Below are positions 42,610-52,374 of a stretch of 64,000 nucleotides of DNA, in pieces. The translations under genes were made by a program, and so were the position numbers. The DNA is taken from positions 185,293 to 249,292 of the forward strand of contig JADLAC010000009.1 in the NCBI GenBank assembly GCA_020848435.1, read 5' to 3'. The notes below the pieces were generated by a model that was given only the letters and a program-made list of their open reading frames with translations, was not told the origin of the DNA and made no database searches. The stretch's first letter is position 1; each line of letters begins with the position of its first letter. Origin of the DNA: Burkholderiales bacterium (GTDB lineage: Bacteria; Pseudomonadota; Gammaproteobacteria; Burkholderiales; WYBJ01).

Positions 42610-43671
42610 ATGGTCACGAAAGCGCAGAAACAAGTTCTCTGGTTCGACGACGGCAAGCGCCCCAACGTCACCGACGAGCTGGAAAAGGAAAAGGACCTCA
42701 TCGTGCACCGGCTCACGCCCAAGGGTCCAGCAGCCGACAATTGGGGCGCGATGGCCGCCTCGCAGGTGTACTGCATCACGTCCACCCGCCAGGAAATCCC
42801 GGACGAGTACAAGTGCCATGCCGAGCTGATCGCGCGCTGTCCCGATCTGCTCGCGGTTTCGACCACGGGCGCGGGCTACGACACGGTTGACGTGCCCGCA
42901 TGCACTGCGGCCGGCGTGCTGGTCGTCAATCAGTCCGGCGCCAACGCCGACGCGGTCGCGGAGCACGCGGTCGCCATGATGCTTTCACTCACCAAGAAGA
43001 TTCCGCAAACCGATCGCTCGCTACGCCAGGCGACGCGCGCCCCGCGAGAGGGCTTCAAGGGCTGGAACGCGCACGCTCGTACCGTCGGCATCGTCGGCAT
43101 CGGCAACGTGGGGCGGCGGTTAGCGCGGATTTGCGGGCCCGGTCTGCAAATGCGCGTGCTGGCTTACGATCCCTATCTCAGCGCCGAGGAAGTCCAGGCG
43201 CGCGGCGCGACCAAGGTCGATCTTCCCGCCTTGCTCGCCGAATCGCGCTTTCTCAGCCTGCATTGCCCATACAACGACGAGACCCGCCATATGATCGATG
43301 CCGCCGCGCTCGCGGCGCTTCCCCAGGGCGCTTTCGTCATAACGACCGCACGCGGCGGCATCGTCGACGAGGACGCGCTCGCCGCGGCGCTGCGTTCCGG
43401 CCACCTGGGCGGCGCCGGCGTGGATGTCTGGATGGACGAGCCGCCGCCGCTCGCGCATCCGCTGCTGCAGCTCGACAACGTCATCGCGACGTTCCATACC
43501 GCGGGCATCACCGAGGACTCGCGCACCAACATGGCGGTATGGAATGCGCAACAGGTCGTGGGGATTCTGCGCGGCGAACGCCCGCCGCGCCTGATCAATC
43601 CGCAAGCCTGGGAGCGCTACGTGCCGCGCTTCGAGCGCGTGTTCGGCTTCACGCCGGGCAGCGCGACCTAG
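42610..43671 (+). CDS. D-isomer 2-hydroxyacid dehydrogenase
   Basis: This 353-aa protein starts at ATG 42610, with GGAG 6 nt upstream; a TTG at 42604 is less likely. It has the NAD-binding motif VGIVGIGNVGRRLARICGP, the Arg site TTARGGIVDEDAL, and the His in TFHTAGITED. GAGYDTVDVPACTAAG is the usual N-terminal substrate segment. It is a different subgroup from the enzyme at 35336-36289. Its partner genes are not obvious. Confidence 0.9.
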   Translation: MVTKAQKQVLWFDDGKRPNVTDELEKEKDLIVHRLTPKGPAADNWGAMAASQVYCITSTRQEIPDEYKCHAELIARCPDLLAVSTTGAGYDTVDVPACTAAGVLVVNQSGANADAVAEHAVAMMLSLTKKIPQTDRSLRQATRAPREGFKGWNAHARTVGIVGIGNVGRRLARICGPGLQMRVLAYDPYLSAEEVQARGATKVDLPALLAESRFLSLHCPYNDETRHMIDAAALAALPQGAFVITTARGGIVDEDALAAALRSGHLGGAGVDVWMDEPPPLAHPLLQLDNVIATFHTAGITEDSRTNMAVWNAQQVVGILRGERPPRLINPQAWERYVPRFERVFGFTPGSAT

Positions 43672-43795
43672 GAGCCTCTTTCCGCCCATGCGCACGCGCA
43701 CCCCGCGGGCCAGCAGCCGGCGGTGACGCCCCATTCGGATCTCGCGCCACGGCAACGCGCAATGCGCCCCGCCGCTCGCGCGGCGCCGCCGGATG

Positions 43796-44269
43796 TCACC
43801 CCGGGGCGTGATCGTCGCGCCACGCGAACGTGATGGCCCAGTGGTCGCCTTCGCCCTCGATGCACACTGCCGTGCCGTTGCCGGGCTTGAACTCGACCAC
43901 TTTGCGTCGCTCGTCGCGGCAAACGAGGTGGGAGGCTGCGCGCAACAAATAGTCGACGTGGCCGCACATCATGATGTCGCCGCGTGCCGCGGCGATCTCG
44001 GCCATGAATGGCGCCAGCGGATCTCCGGTGTTGATGGGATAGGCCGCCTGAGCGGTTCTGTCCTCGGCGCCGAGCTTGGCCGCGATGCGCTGCGCGGTAT
44101 CGATGGTCCACTGCTTGTCGCTGTGCAGTATGCGCACGGGCGCGATCCCGAGGGCGCGCAAGCGCTGTCCCAATCGGTCGGCCTGCTCGCGCCCTTTCGG
44201 GCTGATATGACGCTGCGGATCCTGCTCGGCCGAGAGCGCATCCACGTGGTGCACGAGATAGACTTTCAT
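43796..44269 (-). CDS. SixA-like histidine phosphatase with altered RHG motif
   Basis: This 157-aa protein starts at 44269 (MKVYLVHHVDALSAEQDPQR). SixA-type phosphatases read LVRHG/A; here the Arg is His (LVHHVDA), while the phosphorylated His is kept. LHSDKQWTIDTAQRIAAKL and the late GHVDYLL region match the fold. SixA dephosphorylates phosphohistidine domains. Loss of the first Arg may lower activity or change the substrate. It runs convergently with the 2-hydroxyacid dehydrogenase gene. Confidence 0.8.
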   Translation of the reverse strand: MKVYLVHHVDALSAEQDPQRHISPKGREQADRLGQRLRALGIAPVRILHSDKQWTIDTAQRIAAKLGAEDRTAQAAYPINTGDPLAPFMAEIAAARGDIMMCGHVDYLLRAASHLVCRDERRKVVEFKPGNGTAVCIEGEGDHWAITFAWRDDHAPG

Positions 44270-44515
44270 CAGACCTTCCCTCCTCGCGGTTGCCGCGGCG
44301 ATGTCGCCGTGGAGACACAGCCCGTGCACGGCTTATAGCGAAGGGCTCGGCGCGCTGTCAAATGGCAGCGGCGAATGCGCCCGGCGCCCGTGCCTCAACA
44401 CGCCGCAGGTATTGCCGAACGAAAAGGGTCGCGCCGTTGCTCGATCGCGCTGGCTGCCGCAGAATGCGGAGAATCAAGAACGCGTCGCAATCCGTTCGAA
44501 CCCGAAAGGCTCTCC

Positions 44516-46342
44516 ATGAACGATATCGATGCATCGGTGCTGGCTCGTGTCGCGGTCCAGAACGACGAAACCATGGTCTCTCGCTGGCTCGAATCGTTCG
44601 AGATCGCACTCATCGACCGCAAGCCGGCAGCGATAGCGGCCCTGTTCGCGGCCGATAGCCATTGGCGCGATCTGCTCGCCTTCACCTGGCACATCACGCC
44701 GCATCGCGGCGCCGAACAGATCGCCACGTCCCTCGCCGCACGCCAGGCCGGTACGCAAGCGCGCGGCTTTACGCTCGCGCGTGAGCGCACGCCGCCGCGG
44801 CGGATTCGCCGCCTTGGGCTCGATGTCATCGAGGCGATCTTCACGTTTGAGACCGCTGTGGGCCGCGGCAACGGTGTGGTCCGGCTGTTGGCGGACGAGC
44901 CCTCGAAGGCCTGGATCTTCCTCACTTCGCTCGAAGAGCTGAAAGGCTTCGAAGAACAGGTGGGCGCGCGGCGCCCGACCGGCTCTGCGTATTCCCGCAA
45001 TTTCGGCGGCGATAATTGGCTCGATCAGCGTCACAAGAGCCAAGCGTACGAAGATCGCGAGCCCACGGTGCTCGTGGTCGGCGCGGGTCAGGCGGGCCTT
45101 TCGGTCGCGGCCAGGCTGCGCCAGCTCGGCATCGATACGCTGTGCATCGACAAGCACGAGCGCATCGGCGACAACTGGCGCAAGCGCTACCATTCGCTCG
45201 CGCTGCACAACCAGATCCAGGCGAACCACCTGCCCTACCTGCCCTTTCCGCCGACGTGGCCGAAGTACATCCCCAAGGACATGCTGGCCAACTGGTTCGA
45301 GACTTACGCCTGGGCGCTGGAGATCAATGTCTGGACCGGTACTGAGCTGATCGGCGGCAGCTACGCCGCCGCCGCGGGACGATGGCAGGCGCGGGTGCGC
45401 CGTGCCGACGGCTCCGAGCGGACGTTATCCCCGCGCCATCTCGTCTTCGCCAACGGGGTGAGCGGCATCCCGCGCATCCCCGAGCTGCCGGGGCTCTCGG
45501 ACTTCGCCGGCGAGATCATTCATTCGCACAGCTTCGTCAACGGCGCGCCGTGGCGAGGTAAAAGAGCCCTGGTCCTCGGCACCGGCAATAGCGGCCACGA
45601 TGTCGCGCAAGACCTGTACAGCCACGGCGTCGATACGACCATCATCCAGCGCGGCTCGACCACGGTGGTGAGCGTCGATCCGAGCGCGAAGCTCAACTAC
45701 GCCATCTACGACGAAGGTCCGCCGCTGGAAGACTGCGATCTCATCGCCGTCACCGCCACCTACCCGCTGCTCGTCAAGGGCTATCAGCTCGCCGTGGAGC
45801 GCATGGTCGAGATGGACAAGGATTTGATCGCTGCGTTGGTCGCGCGCGGCTTCAAGCACGATCTCGGCGAAGACGGCACGGGCCACCAGATGAAATACCG
45901 CCGCCGCGGCGGCGGATACTACCTCGACGTGGGCTGCTCGCGGCTCATCATCGACGGCACGGTCGGCTTGCTGCAGTTCGAGCAGATCGAGCGCTTCGTC
46001 GCTGCGGGCGCTTTGCTCGAGGACGGCAGCATACGTGCGGCGGACCTGCTGGTCCTTGCCACCGGCTATCACACCCAACAGGGACTGGTGCGCCGCCTGC
46101 TCGGCGATGCAGTCGCCGATAGCGTCGGGCCCGTCTGGGGCATCGGCGCCGATGGCGAGATGGCCAACATGTGGAAGCGCACCGCGCACGAAGGCTTGTG
46201 GTTCATGGCAGGCAGCCTCGCCCAATGCCGCATATACTCCAAACATCTCGCGCTGCAGATCAAGGCGATCGAGCAAGGGCTCATGCCGAAGGAATCGCCC
46301 GGGCCCGATGGAGGCAGTCATGCGTCAAGGAGCAGCAGGTAG
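44516..46342 (+). CDS. SnoaL-like domain fused to a flavin-containing monooxygenase
   Basis: The start at 44516 has AAAGG upstream; longer frames run into the neighbouring leader. Residues about 15-150 form an NTF2/SnoaL-like cone (LIDRKPAAIAALFAADSHWR; RLGLDVIEAIFTFET). From about residue 180 comes a class B flavoprotein monooxygenase: LVVGAGQAGLSVAARLRQLG for FAD, a second VLGTGNSGHDVAQDL for NADPH, and LATGYHT near the end. The protein is 608 aa. It overlaps the next gene (Bug) by 23 nt. Likely reactions are Baeyer-Villiger or N/S-oxidation; the substrate is unknown. Confidence 0.88.
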   Translation: MNDIDASVLARVAVQNDETMVSRWLESFEIALIDRKPAAIAALFAADSHWRDLLAFTWHITPHRGAEQIATSLAARQAGTQARGFTLARERTPPRRIRRLGLDVIEAIFTFETAVGRGNGVVRLLADEPSKAWIFLTSLEELKGFEEQVGARRPTGSAYSRNFGGDNWLDQRHKSQAYEDREPTVLVVGAGQAGLSVAARLRQLGIDTLCIDKHERIGDNWRKRYHSLALHNQIQANHLPYLPFPPTWPKYIPKDMLANWFETYAWALEINVWTGTELIGGSYAAAAGRWQARVRRADGSERTLSPRHLVFANGVSGIPRIPELPGLSDFAGEIIHSHSFVNGAPWRGKRALVLGTGNSGHDVAQDLYSHGVDTTIIQRGSTTVVSVDPSAKLNYAIYDEGPPLEDCDLIAVTATYPLLVKGYQLAVERMVEMDKDLIAALVARGFKHDLGEDGTGHQMKYRRRGGGYYLDVGCSRLIIDGTVGLLQFEQIERFVAAGALLEDGSIRAADLLVLATGYHTQQGLVRRLLGDAVADSVGPVWGIGADGEMANMWKRTAHEGLWFMAGSLAQCRIYSKHLALQIKAIEQGLMPKESPGPDGGSHASRSSR

Positions 46343-47315
46343 CACGCGGCCGGCTACGGCCATCGCCGCAGTCGCGGTCACCCTGTGCGTGTTGAGCGTA
46401 CCGGCGCATTCTCAAGCCGGCTTTCCGACCCGCCCGGTACGCATGGTGAACCCCTACACGCCCGGCGGTTCCGTCGACCTGGTCGGGCGCGCGGTCGCCC
46501 TCGGGCTCTCGGAGCTGTGGAATTACCAGGTGATCGTCGACAATCGGCCCGGCGCGGGGACCCAGATCGGCACCGAGATCGTGGTGCGTGCCGAGCCCGA
46601 TGGCTACACCATGCTGTGTACCAGCTCGACCATCGCGATCCTGTCGAGCATGTATCGCAATATGCGTTTCGAGCCGATGCGCGACTTGAGTCCGGTGGTG
46701 CTGTTGACGACCACGCCCTCGCTGCTCGTCGTTCATCCCAGTATCGCGGCGAAATCGGTGAAGGAGCTGATCGCGCTGGCGAAATCGCAACCCGGCAAGA
46801 TTACCGCGGCGTCCTCGGGCATCGGTACGACGACCCATCTCACCATGGAAATGTTTCGAGCCATGGCGCAAGTCGATCTACTGCACGTGCCGTACAAGGG
46901 CGGGGGGCCGGCCATCTCGGATCTGGTCGGCGGCCAGGTCAAGATGTACTTCAATACCCCAGGCACCCTGCTCCCGCACGTCAAGACCGGACGCCTGCGC
47001 GGCCTTGCCATCACCAGCGCCCAGCGGACCGACTACGTCGCCGACCTGCCGACGGTCGCTGAAGCGGGCTTACCGGGTTTCGAGGCATACATCTGGTACG
47101 GCATTTATGGCCCTCGAACCCTGCCCGCGAAGCTCGTGCAGCGCTGGAACGATTCGGTCAACCGTTACCTCAAGACGCCCGTGGCGCAGGAGCATTTCCG
47201 CCGCAGCTACATGACCACGGTGGGCGGCGCCCCCGATTCGTTCGCCGCGTATCACAAGTCGGAAACGGCGCGCTGGAGCCAGGTCGTGGCCGGCGCGGGC
47301 ATCCAGCCGCAATAG
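46320..47315 (+). CDS. Bug/TctC-family substrate-binding protein
   Basis: This 331-aa protein starts at ATG 46320, which has GGAGG 5 nt upstream; ATG 46308 is the alternative. A long signal peptide (ATAIAAVAVTLCVLSVPAHS) precedes the family motifs PVRMVNPYTPGGSVD, VDNRPGAG and HVPYKGGG. It overlaps the SnoaL-monooxygenase gene by 23 nt, so its ligand may be the substrate of that enzyme. No permease genes are nearby. Confidence 0.92.
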   Translation: MRQGAAGSTRPATAIAAVAVTLCVLSVPAHSQAGFPTRPVRMVNPYTPGGSVDLVGRAVALGLSELWNYQVIVDNRPGAGTQIGTEIVVRAEPDGYTMLCTSSTIAILSSMYRNMRFEPMRDLSPVVLLTTTPSLLVVHPSIAAKSVKELIALAKSQPGKITAASSGIGTTTHLTMEMFRAMAQVDLLHVPYKGGGPAISDLVGGQVKMYFNTPGTLLPHVKTGRLRGLAITSAQRTDYVADLPTVAEAGLPGFEAYIWYGIYGPRTLPAKLVQRWNDSVNRYLKTPVAQEHFRRSYMTTVGGAPDSFAAYHKSETARWSQVVAGAGIQPQ

Positions 47316-47356
47316 CGGCGAGCTTCGCACGGGGAGCCGTAATCCTGCCGCCGTGT

Positions 47357-47388
47357 GGCCGCCGAGCAAAGCAAGGCGGTCGGCGGCC
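47357..47388. terminator. Hairpin between convergent genes
   Basis: A perfect 9-bp stem, GGCCGCCGA (47357-47365) and TCGGCGGCC (47380-47388), has a 14-nt loop. It lies between the end of the Bug gene and the end of the convergent HtrA-like gene. There is no T-tract, so the assignment rests on position and stem strength. Confidence 0.4.
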
Positions 47389-47393
47389 GCGCG

Positions 47394-48368
47394 TCAGTGC
47401 AAGTTGGGCTTCTTGAGGTAGTCGCCGCGCTCAGCCGAGGTGACGTTGATCTTGAGGACGTCGCCGCCGCGCCCGAGCATGAGCGGCACCTTCACGCCCG
47501 GCGCCCCGAGGCGCCATATCGCGCGGTACAAGTCCGCCAAGGCGTTCACGCGCTGAGTGCCGATGCCCAACACCAGGTCGCCCACCTGCACGCCCGCGCG
47601 CTGCGCGGGGCCGCCCTGCGTGAGATTGCCCACTACCAGCCTGCCTTCCGGATCCTGGGTCGACATGCCGAGCCAGGGATGCGGGGTGTGCGGGCTGCGC
47701 CCGGTCCGAACCATCTCGTCGAGAATCGGCTCGAGCAAGTCGATCGGCACGAACATGTTGACGTGCGTGACCTCGCGCTTGACTTCCTCTTGCAGCAGCA
47801 GCGAGCCGACGCCCACGAGCTGGCCCTGTGCGTCAAGCAACGCGGCGCCGCCCCACTGCGGGTGCGCCGGCGCAGTGAACAGCGCCTCGTCGAGCAAGTA
47901 CTCCCAGGGACCGGCGAACTCGCGCTTGCCGATGATCCGCGTCTTGAGCGCGTGCGCGCGACCGCCGTGACCGAGCGCGTAAGCCGCATCGCCCACCTGC
48001 AATCCGGCTGCGTGACCACGAGGAAGGTGCGAAGCGTCCAGCTTACCCAGGGGCTGTACCAGGCCGAAGCCCGTGGTATGGTCGTAGCCCACACGGTAAG
48101 CGGGGACCACGCCGCCGCGGTTGCTCGTGAGCCAGATCTGCGTGGCCTCGTTGACCAGGTAACCGATCGTGAGCACCAAACCGTCGGGGCGAATCACCGT
48201 GCCGTAGCCGCCGCGTTCGGTGCCGAGGCTCGCGGCGGTGTAGCCGTCGGCCGGCACTTCCGCACGCACCATGACTATGGCATCGAGCGCGCCGGCGAGG
48301 TCGAACTGGACATCTTCGGCGCGAGGCTGCAAGGCGTCGGGAAAAGCCCATTGTTGAGTCTTGGCCAT
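47394..48368 (-). CDS. HtrA/DegP-like protein with lost catalytic triad, PDZ domain
   Basis: This 324-aa protein has the trypsin-like fold of HtrA followed by a PDZ domain (HPWLGMSTQDPEGRLVVGNL; RAGVQVGDLVLGIGTQRVN). The usual TNxHV carrying the catalytic His reads TIGYLVNEA. The Asp element reads DHTTGFGLVQ, and the GNSGGP Ser site reads PAHPQWGGAAL. All three catalytic residues therefore appear substituted. It has no signal peptide. It may act as a cytoplasmic chaperone or regulator of another protease instead of as an enzyme. Confidence 0.8.
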   Translation of the reverse strand: MAKTQQWAFPDALQPRAEDVQFDLAGALDAIVMVRAEVPADGYTAASLGTERGGYGTVIRPDGLVLTIGYLVNEATQIWLTSNRGGVVPAYRVGYDHTTGFGLVQPLGKLDASHLPRGHAAGLQVGDAAYALGHGGRAHALKTRIIGKREFAGPWEYLLDEALFTAPAHPQWGGAALLDAQGQLVGVGSLLLQEEVKREVTHVNMFVPIDLLEPILDEMVRTGRSPHTPHPWLGMSTQDPEGRLVVGNLTQGGPAQRAGVQVGDLVLGIGTQRVNALADLYRAIWRLGAPGVKVPLMLGRGGDVLKINVTSAERGDYLKKPNLH

Positions 48369-48413
48369 GGGAGCATTCTGACACGAAGCGCAGTTGCGAG
48401 GGACCCGAGTCGT

Positions 48414-48833
48414 TCACGCGCCGCGCGCACGCTCGATCCGCTCGAACACGATCATCCCCGCCAGCATGGCGAGCACGAACAGCGCGACCTCCACATGCCC
48501 GCTCGCAAGCGACACCAGCGCCGGACCCGGGCAAAACCCCGCCAACCCCCAGCCGATGCCGAAGACCGCGCTGCCCAGCACCAGGCGGCGATCGATCCGG
48601 CGCGCCGTCGGTATGCTCATCGCCGCGCCAAGCAGCGAGCGGCGGCGCTTCGCCGCGACGAAGAAAGCCGGAACGCCGACCGCGATCGCGCCGGCCATGA
48701 CCAAGGCGAGCGAAGGATCCCACTTGCCCGCGAGGTCGAGGAAGCCGAGCACCTTGGCGGGATTCACCATGCCGGACACGATGAGCCCGACGCCGAAGAG
48801 CAATCCGCTCAATGCCGCTGCCAGGCTATGCAT
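48414..48833 (-). CDS. YeeE/YedE-family membrane protein, second half (DUF6691-like)
   Basis: The start at 48833 (MHSLAAALSGLLFGVGLIVS) gives a 139-aa protein with about four hydrophobic helices and the motif GFCPGPALV, with the Cys found in the sulfur-transport half-proteins. It is encoded 5 nt after the partner gene at 48839-49270. Together they form a split YeeE/YedE transporter for thiosulfate or a related sulfur compound. Confidence 0.82.
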   Translation of the reverse strand: MHSLAAALSGLLFGVGLIVSGMVNPAKVLGFLDLAGKWDPSLALVMAGAIAVGVPAFFVAAKRRRSLLGAAMSIPTARRIDRRLVLGSAVFGIGWGLAGFCPGPALVSLASGHVEVALFVLAMLAGMIVFERIERARGA

Positions 48834-48838
48834 GCGCG

Positions 48839-49270
48839 TCACCCCGCGAGCACGTGACGCAGCACGAACACCGTCGCGAAGCCCCCGGCCATGAAGACCA
48901 GCGTGGCAGCGAGCGAGCGCGGCGACAAGCGCGACAGGCCGCACACGCCGTGGCCGCTGGTGCAGCCCGCGCCGTAACGCGTGCCGAGCCCGACCAGCAG
49001 ACCGGCCGCGATGAGCCGCGGGTAGTCCGCCTCGATCATGATCGCGGGCAGGCCGGCGATGACGCCATACGCAAGCGGCGCGGCGAGCAATCCGGCGAGA
49101 AAGGCGAGCCGCCATGCCCTATCGCCGGGTACGGGATGGAGCAAACCACCGACGATGCCGCTGATGCCGGCGACGCGTCCATTCAGAAGTATCAGCATCG
49201 CTGCCGCGACGCCGATCAATAAGCCGCCGGCGAGCGCGCTGGCCGGGGTAAACGCGATCCAATCGATCAT
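48839..49270 (-). CDS. YeeE/YedE-family membrane protein, first half
   Basis: This 143-aa protein has about four hydrophobic helices and the conserved [12 protein letters not shown] loop, whose Cys residues relay sulfur in YeeE (TsuA) homologues. It ends 5 nt before its partner gene. Split two-gene versions of this transporter are common in proteobacteria, often beside sulfur-handling hydrolases or ArsR regulators, none of which is seen here. Confidence 0.85.
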   Translation of the reverse strand: MIDWIAFTPASALAGGLLIGVAAAMLILLNGRVAGISGIVGGLLHPVPGDRAWRLAFLAGLLAAPLAYGVIAGLPAIMIEADYPRLIAAGLLVGLGTRYGAGCTSGHGVCGLSRLSPRSLAATLVFMAGGFATVFVLRHVLAG

Positions 49271-49360
49271 TGACTTGCCTGTGGGTTGCTCAATCCTTGG
49301 ATTCTATCCGGCAGGCCCATCGATCGAGAGCGCGCCTGCCGCTGTGGCAGCGATTGTGCG

Positions 49361-50533
49361 TCAATCGGCTCCGAGCACCTGGGTTGCGATGACGAGCTTC
49401 TGAATCTCGCTCGTGCCCTCGTAGATTCGCAGGGGCCGAATCTCGCGATAGAGCCGCTCGACGGTGCTGCCCCGAGTCACTCCGATACCGCCGAAAAGCT
49501 GCACCGCGGAGTCGATCACCCGTTGCGCGGCTTCGGTCGCATACAGCTTCGCCATCGATGCTTCGCGGGTCACGCGCTCAGCACCGAAATCCTTGACCCA
49601 GGCGGCACGGTAGACGAGCAAGGCGGCGGCATCGATTTCGAGCGCCATGTCGCTCACGCGCATGCGCGTCGCCTGCATCTGCGACAGCCGGCTGCCGAAC
49701 AGCACGCGCTCGCGCACGTGCGCCGCCGCCTCCGCCAGCGCGCGGCGCGCGAATCCCAACGCCGCCGCGCCCACGGTCGCGCGGAATACGTCGAGCGTCG
49801 CCATTGCAATCCGAAATCCCTGGCCAGGGCTGCCGATCATGTTGCGCGCGGAAACGCGGCAGCTGTCGAGCCGCAGCGTGCCGAGCGCGTGCGGCGCGGT
49901 CACCTCGATGCGCTCCGAAGTACCGAGCCCGGGCGTATCCGCATCGACGATGAATGCCGACAGGCCCTTCGCGCCGGGAGCTTCGCCGGTACGCGCGAAC
50001 AGCACGTATTGCGAAGCCACGCCGGCGTTCGAGATCCAGGTCTTGCTCCCGTCCAGGATGTAGTCCTCGCCCTCGCGCCGGGCAATACACGACAGCGCGG
50101 CCACGTCCGATCCCGCTGCGTGCTCCGAGAGCGCGAAGGCGGCAATGCGCCGGCCCGTGGCGATTTCCGGCAGATAGCGCTGCTGCTGCTGCGGCGAACC
50201 GAACAGCGTGATCGGGCCGCTGCCGAGACCTTGCATGGCGAACGTGAAATCGGCCAACCCGGAGTAGCGTGCAAGCGTCTCTCGAATGAGACACAGGCTG
50301 CGCACGTCCAGACGCTCCGATACTCCGCCCAACGCCTTCGGCAGCACGTATCGCAACCAGCCGGCCGCACCCAGGCGTGCCGCCAAGTCGCGCACCGATG
50401 CATCCACGTCATCGTCTTCGGCCGGCGCGGTGCCGAGCTGTACGCGCGCCCATTGCTCCAACTCGGCCGCGAGACTGCGATGCCTGGGTTCGAAAAACGG
50501 CCAAGACAGGAACGTGGTATCGAGCGCGTTCAA
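49361..50533 (-). CDS. Acyl-CoA dehydrogenase
   Basis: This protein of about 390 aa has the acyl-CoA dehydrogenase signature [13 protein letters not shown] and [13 protein letters not shown] in the middle domain. The catalytic Glu is in [10 protein letters not shown] and the FAD/dimer motif in [11 protein letters not shown]. No ATG fits: TTG 50533 is chosen because AAAGG lies 7 nt upstream; TTG 50566 would add 11 residues. It is divergent from the enoyl-CoA hydratase gene, so the two may share control for a beta-oxidation step. Confidence 0.88.
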   Translation of the reverse strand: MNALDTTFLSWPFFEPRHRSLAAELEQWARVQLGTAPAEDDDVDASVRDLAARLGAAGWLRYVLPKALGGVSERLDVRSLCLIRETLARYSGLADFTFAMQGLGSGPITLFGSPQQQQRYLPEIATGRRIAAFALSEHAAGSDVAALSCIARREGEDYILDGSKTWISNAGVASQYVLFARTGEAPGAKGLSAFIVDADTPGLGTSERIEVTAPHALGTLRLDSCRVSARNMIGSPGQGFRIAMATLDVFRATVGAAALGFARRALAEAAAHVRERVLFGSRLSQMQATRMRVSDMALEIDAAALLVYRAAWVKDFGAERVTREASMAKLYATEAAQRVIDSAVQLFGGIGVTRGSTVERLYREIRPLRIYEGTSEIQKLVIATQVLGAD

Positions 50534-50832
50534 GGCTATACCTTTCTTTGGCTTACGAGCCGGCAAAGTACCATCGTGATCGGGATGTCAGCGGCGGCTT
50601 TCCAAACTGCCGCCCCCCTCATTGTGGCACGGCCAGCGCGCCCTCTGTCCGTCTGCGCGTTGCGCTGGTCGCTTCGAGGCGCTTGTGCGGAGGCGATGAC
50701 CGCGATCGTTCGCGGACGACCCAACGTGACATCGTCGGCGGCATCCGGCCGGATGCTTCGCGAGCAGCGCCATTTGACAGCCTGCGAGCGCGCGTGTATT
50801 GAATTTTCTTCTTCACGTCGCAATCCCCGCCC
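50534..50832. other. Divergent promoter region
   Basis: These 299 nt lie between the acyl-CoA dehydrogenase gene (minus) and the enoyl-CoA hydratase gene (plus). No ORF, repeat or clear promoter consensus was recognised. A divergent control region is expected from the gene layout. Confidence 0.4.
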
Positions 50833-51591
50833 ATGTTCGCCTCTGTGCCCAGTGAAATCCCCGGGGTCGTCCTGATCGAGATCGAGCGCCCGCCAGCGAA
50901 CGCGATGGGGCTCCCCGAGGCTGCGGAGCTCGCGGCCTTGCTCGCGCAGGTCGAGGCATCGGAGCAGTGCCGCGTCCTGGTGTTCGCCGGCAAAGGTCGC
51001 TTTTTCAGTGCCGGTGCCGATATCAAGACGATGCAGAGCGCCTCCGGCGCACCGGCCGATAGCGCGCGCCTGGTCGACCTCGCGCGCACCATGCAGCGGA
51101 CATTCGATGCGATCGAGCATTTTCCCGCGCCGACCATTGCCGCGATCAACGGCATCGCCACCGGCGGCGGGCTGGAGCTCGCGCTGGCCTGCGATCTGCG
51201 TATCGCCGCCGAGGATGCGCGCATCGGCCTGACCGAGACCCGCATCGGCCTCATACCCGGCGCCGGGGGCACGCAGCGGCTGGTGCGCATCGCCGGCCGC
51301 GCGCGCGCATTGCGCATGATCCTGGCGGGCGAAATGGTTGCCGGCGCCGAGGCTGCTCGCTTCGGCATGGTGCACGAGGCCGTGGCTGCTACCGAGGTGC
51401 GCCGGCGCGCATTGGCACTGGCCGGCACACTGGCCGCCCTGCCCCGCGCAGCCTTGCGCGCGGCGAAGCGCTGCATCGCGCTGGCGCCGAGCCCACAGGG
51501 CTACGCCGCCGAGATCGAAGAGACCGAGCGCTTGCACGGCGACGACGAGACGCGCGCGGCAATCCGCGCTTTCCTGAACCGGTCGCGGTGA
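50833..51591 (+). CDS. Enoyl-CoA hydratase/isomerase (crotonase family)
   Basis: This 252-aa protein has the crotonase oxyanion-hole segments FSAGADIKTM and IATGGGLELALACD, with the first catalytic Glu in GGGLELA and the second in TETRIGLIPGAGG, both present. It hydrates 2-enoyl-CoA in beta-oxidation. It is divergent from the acyl-CoA dehydrogenase gene and could carry out the next step on its product. Its stop overlaps the RHS fragment start by 4 nt. Confidence 0.92.
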   Translation: MFASVPSEIPGVVLIEIERPPANAMGLPEAAELAALLAQVEASEQCRVLVFAGKGRFFSAGADIKTMQSASGAPADSARLVDLARTMQRTFDAIEHFPAPTIAAINGIATGGGLELALACDLRIAAEDARIGLTETRIGLIPGAGGTQRLVRIAGRARALRMILAGEMVAGAEAARFGMVHEAVAATEVRRRALALAGTLAALPRAALRAAKRCIALAPSPQGYAAEIEETERLHGDDETRAAIRAFLNRSR

Positions 51592-51851
51592 AACGCGCGC
51601 AGCGGCTGATTGCGCTCGAAGACAACATGACGAACAAGATCGTCTACACCTTGGATGCGATGGGCAACCGGGTCAAGGAAGAGGTGTTCGACCCCTCGGC
51701 GACGCTGCGCCAGCGCAGCGAGCGCGAGTACAACGCGCTCAACCGGTTGACCAAGCTCAAGGGCGCCACCAATCCGGCAACGCAGGTCACCGAGTACGCC
51801 TACGAAAACCAGTGCAAGCTCAATCCAGCCCGCTTGGGCGGATCGAGGTAA
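51588..51851 (+). pseudogene. RHS/YD-repeat fragment
   Basis: The sequence YTLDAMGNRVKEEVFDP and EYNALNRLTKLKGATNPATQ matches the RHS/YD repeat consensus (Y-x-x-D-x2-G-N-R; Y-D-x-L-N-R-L). Such repeats normally sit within proteins above 1,000 aa, so these 87 codons are a remnant. The similarity breaks off near 51815, where integrase-like sequence begins, marking a recombination joint. Confidence 0.8.
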
Positions 51852-52374
51852 CACGCTTACGCTACGCCGCGAGGAGGTCGCAAGTCTGCGCATCGACGAC
51901 ATCGACACCGCCGGCGGTTACGTCTTCGTGCGCGAGGGCAAGGGCGGCAAGGACAGAGTCGTCCCGATCGGGCAGTCGGTCTGCGACCTCGTGAAGAGCT
52001 ATCTTATCGGCGTCCGCCCGGAGTGGCCCAATGCGGCCCGCGAGAAACATCTCTTCCTCAATCGCTGGGGGACCGGCATGGACCCGCAGGCTGTCGCCCA
52101 CGTCGTGCACAAGTACGCCAAGCGCGCCGGCATCGAGAAACAAGTCTCGACACACAGTTTCCGCCACAGCTGCGCCACCCACATGCTGCGTAATGGCGCA
52201 CCGATCCGGCAGCTCCAGGAAATGCTCGGGCACGCCTCGCTGGAGACCACCCAGGTTTATACGCGGGTCACCATCAACGACCTGCGGGCGATGCACAGCA
52301 AATTCCATCCGCGAGAACAGTCCGACGGGGACGGCGCGAAGTCGAACGGCAAATCGACACCTATAGCTCCCCGC
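51847..52374 (+). pseudogene. Truncated tyrosine recombinase/integrase (C-terminal catalytic part)
   Basis: From 51847 the frame reads LRREEVASLRIDD (Arg I region), GKGGKDRVVPIG, HSFRHSCATHM (H-x-x-R), GHASLE and VYTRV (catalytic Tyr). The N-terminal DNA-binding half is missing, replaced by the RHS remnant, and no proper start exists (first ATG-like start at 51928 or later). The C-terminal frame continues to 52542 as noise over hicB. A relic of an integrated element. Confidence 0.85.
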
